Assembly (NCBI GenBank): GCA_045575975.1
Contig: JAZNFO010000067.1
Span: forward strand, 7,454 to 71,453
Length of the DNA: 64,000 nucleotides
Reading direction: 5' to 3'
From: RGIG8709 sp045575975
GTDB lineage: Bacteria > Bacillota > Clostridia > Monoglobales > Monoglobaceae
Shown: piece after piece, positions 40,953 to 48,000 of the stretch
Layout of the letters: each line of letters starts with the position of its first letter
Position numbering within the stretch: position 1 is the stretch's first letter
Translations under genes and position numbers: made by a program
Notes under the pieces: generated by a model
The model's database searches: none
What the model was told of the DNA's origin: nothing
The model's input: only the letters and a program-made list of their open reading frames with translations

Positions 40953-41027
40953 TATGTAGGCATCCCTTTAAGGTGATAAGCCAATTTGCTACTTTGTATT
41001 TTGGCGACAAACATCGGAAAAAGCCTC

Positions 41028-41058
41028 GGCAATCCACAAAGGATTGCCTTTTTTTTTG
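41028..41058 (+). terminator. Terminator formed by the GGCAATCC hairpin repeat (copy 3)
   Basis: GGCAATCC (41028-41035), ACAAA, GGATTGCC (41041-41048) and then ten T. It is the best-preserved copy of the repeat at 14810 and 16503 and serves as the mreB terminator. Confidence 0.85.
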
Positions 41059-41092
41059 CCTTGTTTGCCATCCAAAATCCTTTGTTTCAAAA

Positions 41093-41223
41093 AAGCCTTC
41101 CCCTTGAGGGGAAGGTGGGTTTTGCGGAGCAAAACTCGGATGAGGTGTTATAGCAACAAATGCATTTGCAATCTACACCTCACCACCGTCTGCGACGGAG
41201 CCTCTCCTCAAGGAGAAGCCTTG
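41093..41223. repeat. Composite palindromic repeat (MITE-like)
   Basis: About 130 bp made of nested hairpins: CCTTCCCC-TTGA-GGGGAAGG (41096-41115), GTTTTGC-GGA-GCAAAAC (41119-41135), TGAGGTGT (41141-41148) with ACACCTCA (41175-41182), CCGTC-TGC-GACGG (41186-41198) and TCTCC-TCAA-GGAGA (41202-41215). The two ends, AAAAGCCTTCCCCTTGAGGG and the complement CAAGGCTTCTCCTTGAGGAG, are related inverted repeats. It resembles a common intergenic repeat of gut Firmicutes. The short ORF across it is not credible. Confidence 0.65.
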
Positions 41224-41253
41224 GGCATCCCACGGGAAATTTATATTAAACTG

Positions 41254-41284
41254 AAAAAGGACTGCGAAAGCAGTCCCTTTTTTT
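41254..41284. terminator. Hairpin terminator at the end of the antitoxin/toxin remnant
   Basis: GGACTGC-GAAA-GCAGTCC (41259-41276) flanked by AAAAA and CTTTTTTT, usable in both directions. Nearly the same hairpin ends the SLOG gene at 42541-42580. Confidence 0.8.
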
Positions 41285-41429
41285 ATGTAAAGTCAGTATC
41301 AAAAATAATCTTAAGATAATCCCGCCGTCCATACAGAATGCGGTAAATTGAAACATATTCATTATCGACTTTATAAAAAATAAGGTAGTTTCCGCTGACT
41401 AAATAGCGGAAGTCCGTATCAAATGACAC
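41283..41429 (-). pseudogene. Truncated RelE/ParE-type toxin, C-terminal remnant
   Basis: 48 codons from a GTG at 41427-41429: SFDTDFRYLVSGNYLIFYKV, DNEYVSIYRILYGRRDYLKI, IF. This matches the last two strands of the ParE/RelE fold (YLVSGNYLIFYK and VSIYRILYGRRDY) but lacks the N-terminal helices that bind antitoxin and fill half of the fold. It starts 3 bases after the antitoxin stop, so an internal deletion probably joined the antitoxin end to the toxin tail. Probably inactive. Confidence 0.7.
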
Positions 41430-41432
41430 CTT

Positions 41433-41678
41433 TTAAACCCCCAAAGCGGATTTTATATCATCATTTGATAACCAGCCATCTTCATTTGCTGTTTTTTCTG
41501 CTTTTGCAAGTTTACCCATAAGCTTGATAATTGCCTTTGTTTTTTCATATTCCTCCATATCCACAATAGCATATCGTCCTCTGCCGTTTTTGGTAAGAAA
41601 AACAGGCTCATCTATGGAAATTTCTTTTAAAACTTCTGCATAATTTCTTAAATCTGATACAGGTCTGATATTTGGCAT
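41433..41678 (-). CDS. Phd/YefM family antitoxin
   Basis: 81 residues: MPNIRPVSDLRNYAEVLKEI, DEPVFLTKNGRGRYAIVDME, EYEKTKAIIKLMGKLAKAEK. A Phd/YefM DNA-binding N-terminus and a flexible toxin-binding C-terminus. GGAGG lies 8 bases before the ATG. The adjacent toxin is truncated, so this antitoxin is an orphan or protects against a related toxin elsewhere. Confidence 0.88.
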   Translation of the reverse strand: MPNIRPVSDLRNYAEVLKEISIDEPVFLTKNGRGRYAIVDMEEYEKTKAIIKLMGKLAKAEKTANEDGWLSNDDIKSALGV

Positions 41679-41754
41679 AATAAAACCTCCAATTTGTTTG
41701 TTGTAATTATTATATCATAATTTTAAGTAAAATACAACAGCAAATTTATTTTTC

Positions 41755-41783
41755 TTGATAAACAAAAAATTATGTGGTATAAT
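41755..41783 (+). promoter_or_regulatory. Promoter of the structured leader RNA and SLOG gene
   Basis: TTGATA (41755-41760), 17 bp, TATAAT (41778-41783). Predicted start near 41788-41790. Confidence 0.8.
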
Positions 41784-41787
41784 AAAC

Positions 41788-42008
41788 TTGCTACAACTTT
41801 TTTTGTTATGTCATTTATTGACAACACTTAATTGAATAAACCTTAATTCAGAGGGTACGCTATATGTAAAAAGCGTACACTTTGTTTCGTCATACTCTTG
41901 AATTAAGGTTTAGGTGTAATGAAAAAAGTGTGTAGCAACCTTTGAAGCAAAGTCCCTGCGTTTTTTTTAGTGCGTGGCTCTGCTTTCGGGTAGGCTACGC
42001 ACTTTTTT
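41788..42008 (+). ncRNA. Structured leader RNA with terminator/antiterminator switch (candidate riboswitch)
   Basis: Long-range stem P1 TTGCTACA (41788-41795)/TGTAGCAA (41931-41938) encloses two hairpins: TGTCA-TTTAT-TGACA (41809-41823), and a 13-bp stem AAACCTTAATTCA (41838-41850)/TGAATTAAGGTTT (41899-41911) capped by GTACGC (41855-41860)/GCGTAC (41873-41878). After P1 come CTTTG-AAG-CAAAG (41940-41952) and a terminator AGTGCGTGGC (41969-41978)/GCTACGCACT (41994-42003) plus T-run. AGTGTGTAGC (41927-41936), which overlaps the P1 3' arm, can pair with the same terminator arm 41994-42003 (10 bp, one U-G), forming an antiterminator. This is textbook attenuator geometry upstream of the SLOG gene. 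It matches no riboswitch class I can name. Confidence 0.7.
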
Positions 42009-42026
42009 ATTTAGCGGGGGTATATT

Positions 42027-42542
42027 ATGGAAAAGGAAACAAAATCCTGCTGTGTTTTCGGACATAGAAAAATTGACAAACTAGAGGAATTGATAGAAAA
42101 AGTAACAGAGATTATTGAAAATCTTATTTTAAACAAAAATGTTGACACCTTTTATTATGGGAGCACAAGTGATTTTGACCGTTTATGCCGTTTTGTGTTA
42201 ATAAATATGAAAGAAAAATATCCCCATATTCAAAGATTATATGTGCGAGGGGAATATCCATATATAAATGAAGATTACGAAAAATATCTTCTGGAAAGAT
42301 GCGATAGAACCTATTTCCCCGAGAGGGCATTAAATGCAGGAAGACGAGTTTATGTTATACGAAATCAGGAAATGGTAGATAATTCTGATATTTGTGTTGT
42401 TTATTACAAAGAGGACTATCTTCCTCCGAGAAAAAAATTAAGAAACAGAGACTGGTATGATTATCAGCCGAAATCGGGAACAGGAATGGCGTATAGTTAT
42501 GCTTTGAAGAAAAAAAGAACAATAATAAATCTTGCGGGATAA
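42027..42542 (+). CDS. SLOG-family protein (DUF1273/YpsA-like)
   Basis: 171 residues. A Rossmann-like SLOG fold is suggested by SCCVFGHRKI at the N-terminus, VDTFYYGSTSDFDRLCRFVL (nucleotide-binding glycine/acid region), VDNSDICVVYYKEDYLPPRK and SGTGMAYSYALKKKRTIINL. SLOG proteins bind nucleotide-derived ligands and occur in signalling and defence contexts. The role of this small YpsA/DUF1273-like group is unknown. GGGGG lies 6 bases before the ATG, only 18 bases after the leader terminator, so expression depends on read-through. Monocistronic. Confidence 0.78.
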   Translation: MEKETKSCCVFGHRKIDKLEELIEKVTEIIENLILNKNVDTFYYGSTSDFDRLCRFVLINMKEKYPHIQRLYVRGEYPYINEDYEKYLLERCDRTYFPERALNAGRRVYVIRNQEMVDNSDICVVYYKEDYLPPRKKLRNRDWYDYQPKSGTGMAYSYALKKKRTIINLAG

Positions 42543-42580
42543 ACAGAAAAAGGACTGCGAAAGCAGTCCTTTTTCTGTTT
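42541..42580. terminator. Bidirectional terminator between the SLOG gene and rpiB
   Basis: A perfect 18-bp stem (42541-42558 and 42563-42580), core GGACTGC-GAAA-GCAGTCC with AAAAA/TTTTT flanks. It overlaps the SLOG stop codon and the rpiB stop codon. Confidence 0.9.
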
Positions 42581-43016
42581 ATCCTTCCAAATTCATTATT
42601 TTGTCAACTCTTTGTTCGTGTCTTCCGCCCAAAAATTCTGCATTCAGGTATTCCTTCACAATATCAAGTGCAAGGCTGATGCCTGTTATTCTTTCTCCAA
42701 GACAGATAATGTGAGCATTGTTATGCTCCTTGCTCATTCTTGCACTGAAGGTGTCCGTCACATGGGCTGCACGGATGCCCTTTATTTTATTTGCGGCAAT
42801 GCTCATTCCGATTCCCGTTCCGCAAACCAAAATTCCCTTTTCGCATTCTCCCGATAAAATACTGTCTGCAACAGTTTTTGCAATGTCGGGATAATCACAG
42901 CTTTCCTCGGTGTATGTACCGAAATCCTTGCAGGGAACAGAAAGCTCGTTTAAGTAATCAATAATTGCTTTTTTTAAATTAAGACCGCCGTGGTCACAGC
43001 CAATTGCTATCATCAT
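42579..43016 (-). CDS. rpiB: Ribose-5-phosphate isomerase B
   Basis: Interconverts ribose 5-phosphate and ribulose 5-phosphate (RpiB/LacAB fold). 145 residues. Seen: MIAIGCDHGGLNLKKAIIDY, EESCDYPDIAKTVADSI, ILVCGTGIGMSIAANKIKGI (catalytic Cys and GTGIG loop), RAAHVTDTFSARMSKEHNNA and HIICLGERITG. An AGAGGAG lies upstream of two adjacent ATGs (43016 and 43013). Monocistronic. Confidence 0.96.
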   Translation of the reverse strand: MMIAIGCDHGGLNLKKAIIDYLNELSVPCKDFGTYTEESCDYPDIAKTVADSILSGECEKGILVCGTGIGMSIAANKIKGIRAAHVTDTFSARMSKEHNNAHIICLGERITGISLALDIVKEYLNAEFLGGRHEQRVDKIMNLEG

Positions 43017-43118
43017 ATATCGCTCCTCTTTTTATTTCTAGTCACCTTATGTATTATATATATTATCAAAGTATTTTGAAAAAAACAATATTAAATTAAC
43101 AAAAAGTTTAAAAAAAGG

Positions 43119-43147
43119 TTGTATTTCGGGGTGAAAAATTATATAAT
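43119..43147 (+). promoter_or_regulatory. Phosphoglucomutase gene promoter
   Basis: TTGTAT (43119-43124), 17 bp, TATAAT (43142-43147). Confidence 0.7.
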
Positions 43148-43181
43148 ATACTTGATTTTTAAAAAGAACCGGAGGATTAAT

Positions 43182-44903
43182 ATGGACTTTATCAAAGAAT
43201 ATGAAAAATGGCTTCTTAATGTAACTGATGTTGAAAAAACGGAGCTTGAAAAAATAAAAAATGATGAAAATGAAATAAAGGAAAGCTTTTACAAAGAGCT
43301 TGAGTTTGGAACAGCAGGTCTTCGCGGAATAATCGGTCTTGGCACAAACAGAATGAACACCTATGTTGTGGGAAGAGCAACTCAGGGCCTTGCAAACCAG
43401 ATGAAAATGACAAACCCCGATAAAGATGACTTGTGCGTTACTATTGCATATGATTCAAGAAATATGAGTGAGGAATTTGCAAAGGAGGCAGCCTCAGTGC
43501 TTGCAGCAAATGGCATAAAAGCTTATATTTTTGAAGAATTAAAGCCTGTTCCTATGCTTTCTTTCTCTATAAGATATAAAAAGGCTGATGCAGGAATTGT
43601 TATAACCGCAAGCCACAACCCCGCAAAATATAACGGTTATAAGGTTTATGGTTCGGATGCAGCACAGCTTAATCCGCACCTTGCAGATGTTGTTTTGGAA
43701 GAAATCAGGAAAACCGATATTTTTAACGGTGTAAAAAGAATGGACTTTGAGGAAGCAAAGGAAAAAGGCTTAATCGAGATTATGGGAGAAGAAGTTGAGG
43801 ATGAATATATAAAAAATGTTCTGGCTCAGCTTATAAATCCGGAGCTTATAAAGGAAAAAGGAGATAAAATCACTTTTGTTTACACTCCTCTCCACGGCTC
43901 AGGCAATAAGCCTCTCCGCAAAGCTTTTGAAAGAGCAGGCTTTAAAAATGTGGTTGTTGTAAAGGAACAGGAAATGCCGGACGGCAATTTCTCAACGGTG
44001 GAATCTCCAAATCCTGAAAATAAGGAGGGCTTCACCATTGCTATGGAATACGGCAAAAAGTGCGGAGCTGACCTTTTAATCGGCACCGATCCTGATGCCG
44101 ACCGCTGTGGAATTCTGGTTAAGGATTCAAAGGGCGAATATGTGAATATAACAGGTAATCAGGCAGGAATTTTGCTTACTGAATATATTCTCTCAAGCCT
44201 TAAGGAAAGAGGAAAACTTCCAAAAGACGGTTTTATGGTTAAAACCATAGTAACAACCAATCTTGCGGCAAAAATCTGTCAGCATTACGGCGTTGAAATG
44301 AAAGAGGTTTTAACAGGCTTTAAGTTTATCGGCGAAAAAATCAAAGAGGCAGAAGAGACAGGGCATGGCACATATCTTCTTGGTTTTGAAGAAAGCTATG
44401 GCTATTTAAAAGGCACCTATGCAAGAGATAAGGACGCTGTTGTTGCAGGACTTTTGATTGCTGAAATGGCTCTTTATTATCAGGAAAAAGGCCAGAGCCT
44501 CTATGATGCTTTAATGAATATTTATGAAAAATACGGATATTATCTTGAAAATGTTGTTTCCGTAACCTTAGAGGGTGCAGAGGGCCTTGGCAAAATCGGA
44601 AAGATTATGGACTCTTTAAGAAAAAATCCACCGAAAGAAGTGGGCGGAAAGAAGGTTCTTTTTGTAAGGGACTATGAAAAGTCCGAAAGAGTGAATGTAA
44701 AAACAGGTGAAGCAGAAGAAATCACACTTCCAAAATCAAATGTTATTTATTTAGAGCTTGAAGGCGATAACAGCTTTATTGTTCGTCCGTCAGGAACAGA
44801 ACCGAAAATCAAGCTTTATTGTATGCTTTCTGCAGAGAGCAGGGAAAAGGCAGAAGAGCTTCTTGAAAAAGTTAAAGTGGATATAGAAAAAATAGTGAAA
44901 TAA
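43182..44903 (+). CDS. pgcA: Phosphoglucomutase/phosphomannomutase (phospho-sugar mutase)
   Basis: 573 residues from the ATG at 43182 with GGAGG 7 bases upstream; the longer frame overlaps the promoter. Alpha-phosphohexomutase domains: substrate/metal segment ELEFGTAGLRGIIGLGTNRM, phosphoserine loop GIVITASHNPAKYNGYKVYG, metal loop LLIGTDPDADRCGILV, sugar-binding GFEESYGYLKGTYARDKDAV, phosphate-binding IVRPSGTEPKIKLYCM. It interconverts glucose 1- and 6-phosphate for glycogen and envelope glycans; specificity could include mannose or glucosamine phosphates. Confidence 0.94.
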   Translation: MDFIKEYEKWLLNVTDVEKTELEKIKNDENEIKESFYKELEFGTAGLRGIIGLGTNRMNTYVVGRATQGLANQMKMTNPDKDDLCVTIAYDSRNMSEEFAKEAASVLAANGIKAYIFEELKPVPMLSFSIRYKKADAGIVITASHNPAKYNGYKVYGSDAAQLNPHLADVVLEEIRKTDIFNGVKRMDFEEAKEKGLIEIMGEEVEDEYIKNVLAQLINPELIKEKGDKITFVYTPLHGSGNKPLRKAFERAGFKNVVVVKEQEMPDGNFSTVESPNPENKEGFTIAMEYGKKCGADLLIGTDPDADRCGILVKDSKGEYVNITGNQAGILLTEYILSSLKERGKLPKDGFMVKTIVTTNLAAKICQHYGVEMKEVLTGFKFIGEKIKEAEETGHGTYLLGFEESYGYLKGTYARDKDAVVAGLLIAEMALYYQEKGQSLYDALMNIYEKYGYYLENVVSVTLEGAEGLGKIGKIMDSLRKNPPKEVGGKKVLFVRDYEKSERVNVKTGEAEEITLPKSNVIYLELEGDNSFIVRPSGTEPKIKLYCMLSAESREKAEELLEKVKVDIEKIVK

Positions 44904-44950
44904 CAAAGGATAAAGCTTTACAGAAATTTAAATAAATAAACAATAAAAAA

Positions 44951-44972
44951 GGCTAAATTTTAGCCCTTTTTT
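44951..44972 (+). terminator. pgcA terminator
   Basis: GGCTAAA-T-TTTAGCC (44951-44965) preceded by AAAAAA and followed by CTTTTTT. Confidence 0.8.
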
Positions 44973-44975
44973 ATA

Positions 44976-45004
44976 TTGCATAAATAACAGGTTTGTGGTA
45001 TAAT
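44976..45004 (+). promoter_or_regulatory. Promoter of the large secreted protein gene
   Basis: TTGCAT (44976-44981), 17 bp, TATAAT (44999-45004). Confidence 0.7.
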
Positions 45005-45054
45005 TTTCACAACGAATAGTTTTTATAGTGTAAAAACAAAAGGAGATGGAATGT

Positions 45055-48000
45055 ATGAAAAGAATTATATCGATGGTGCTGGCAATCTTTATGGTTGCAT
45101 CTGTGATTGTTACAGGTCCGATGAGCCTGGTAGCTGTAGCAGATGAAGCATCTGAAATATTTGAAGTTCAGGGAGAAGCAACTTATAACTTTGGGGCTAC
45201 TTTTTCAGGTTACCTCAGGGTAAGTGCAGACCTTTATTTAACAACAGATGGTTCCTATGCAGAAATGGTGGTCTGCCATGGGGGGGTTGCAGGAAAATCC
45301 AAGTTTGCCGATGCAAAGATTAAGAATAGGTGGCAGACGGTTTCAGTATATCTTTCTCCCGGTGTGACAGACGGACTAAAGTTTATTTCAACTGACTTAA
45401 TGCTTGTAAATAATATTAAGGTGGATAAAATTCCTGAAAAGCAGTTGATTTATGAAGATAATTTTGAGACTTACTTGGATGGAGAAAAAGTTAATGCTGA
45501 AAATTATACTAAGATATATATGGACAGAAGTAATGTGAAATTAACGGGAGAGGCTGCTGTTACAGAGTTTAAAGCAGTTCATAGTGCTCCGGAAAATGAA
45601 ACTAAAGCAGGAACCTTGTATTACCCTCGTTTTTCATATTCAGACGCAACCACAGGAGCTATGCCTGTAAGAACAGATGACAGTGGAAATATATTAAATC
45701 CTCAGCCGGAGAAGTTGCCATTATATGAGGAAACGATAGACGGAAAAATCTGGCATAAAATTCCTGAAGGAATGGAATATTACAGTGTTAAGCTTGCCGA
45801 TTTATCGGATAAAACCCATGTTGTTGTAGAGCTTGATGTTTATAACGCAGCAAATTCATGGGCTCCGGGAACAACAGATATAAACGATGAAAACACTTCT
45901 GCTATTAAGGATGCCCTTGTATTAGCTGTGGGCAGAACAGATTCGGTTCACACTCAGGCAACAGAAATGGCATGTGCAAAGCTTGGTGCAGAAAGTATTG
46001 TATTAACAGGAAGAACTATTGATAATAAAACAGGTACGGGAGTGGATAAGGTTGTCAGCCACAATGCCCTGCCAAAGAAATGGAATACGGTTATATATGA
46101 GGTAGAAAGAGAACAGTATGATTCAGATGGAAATGGTATAATAGAAAGCACAGATAAATGGCATGTAACATCAACGGTTACATATGGCGGAGTAACCGAG
46201 GTTAATCATACATACAGCGCATATGCGCAGGATTTTGGAAGAGTGTTTTTAAATCTTGACCATGAATATGGCGGACGCTTTTATATTGACAATCTGAAGG
46301 TTTATTTTATTGATAATATAGAAAACAAATATATCACCAGATACGAAGAAAACTTTGACACAAGTGATTATCAAACAGGTGTGACTCCGACGGGATTTGC
46401 ATTTAGTGATGCAACTAAGAGTGATACCACGCAGTACACAACCTTCACAGTTGAAGAAGGCCTTGGCGGAAACAGCACAAAGCTTGGAAGACTCTACAAC
46501 AAGGGTTATACTTATACTGGCACTGATCTAAAAAGATACAAAGACGATGGAATAAGTGATGGAGATGCTGGTGTGGCATCAGGTAGCAACAAAGAATATT
46601 TCACTATCTCTGTTCCGGGGCTTGAGGCAACAAATGCAGATTATGTGGGAATGAAAAAGAAAACAAGATTGTCGTTTAAATATTATTTAGCCGACGGTGC
46701 CAAAACGGAATCAAAGAAACTATGGTATACTACCAGTACTAACCAGGATACTTTAAGAGTTGGTTTGATGGTTAATCGTCTGAATAATGATTTAGAAAGC
46801 ACAGGAATGGTCAAGATAGATACAATCAGTGAAAATAAAGCAACTGTTTTCGGAAAAACTGATGGCAAGGCACAATCTTCGAGCCTGTCAACCAATGCAG
46901 GGGCAATAAAATGGGTTCCTGTGGAAATTGAAATTGACAGTGTATGTTCTAAAAACGGTATGGATGGCTCAAACTTTAACCGCAGTTATTCCCACGAAGT
47001 GAAATATTCTGTTGGGACTGTAAGTCAGGCTATGAGCTTCCAGGCAGGCTGCTACGATATAAACAGACTTATGTTCGGAATAGACCCAACATATGGCGGA
47101 ATTGTTTATATTGATGATATTAAGGTTGAAACAAATGTCACCGATTCTGATATTGATGTAGCCAATGCTTATTATGAAAATATTTATTTAAAGAGCTTTG
47201 ATATAGGTAGCTCAAATATAACAGAAATGACTGAACTGTCAGGTCCATCTGTTATAGTATACGGAAAGAATAACAACACCTACACCTATTCTGCAAAGGT
47301 GGTTAACTTAAACGGTGAGGAACAGAATGCAGAGATTACATACAGTTTTGAGGGAGATGTTCCTGAAGGCATATCTTTAAGCGGAAGCACAATAACTGTT
47401 CACAAAGAATTACCGAAGGACACACAGATAACTCTTAAAGCGGAAATTTTAGGAACCAACATGGTGGCAACCAAAAAGATAATTCTTCAGGATGGGGACA
47501 CTTATGCTGAAGATAAGGGAAGATTTGATGTTCTCCTTAATCATATAGACAATATATATAACTATGCAGGGGATAAAATAAATGGCTTACCTCTACTCGG
47601 GTTTGTTATTGACAGAGCAAATATGGCTCCCGGATACTGGATGCATAAGGAAAATGGTGAGAAGATAGAATATGTCCCGTCAGACCTTGCATCAATGGGT
47701 AATTTCCTCCGTGCAGTGGATACGGTTGGATTTATCACCGGAGACGAAAGCTATAATGAAAAGGTCAACGATATATATGAATTGTGGCTAGAAAAATATA
47801 TGGGAGATAACGGACTTCCGTACTGGGGATCGCATACCAGTGCCAATATACTAACAGGGGGAAAGGACTGGGGTTCAAATTCAAGTCACGAGCTTAAGAA
47901 TCACTATCCATATATGGAACCGTTTTTTAGGGTAAATCCAAAAGCGGCACAGCAGATTTGTATTCAGGCATGGGGCGAACACATTAAAGACTGGGATACA

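Noticed and set aside
41044..41319. 91-codon plus-strand ORF in the patch after mreB
   Set aside because: It runs through a terminator and a composite palindromic repeat, with no ribosome site; the composition is that of repeat DNA.
41788..42008. T-box identity for the SLOG leader
   Set aside because: It has a terminator/antiterminator pair but lacks the conserved TGGNACCGCG T-box sequence and stem I motifs.
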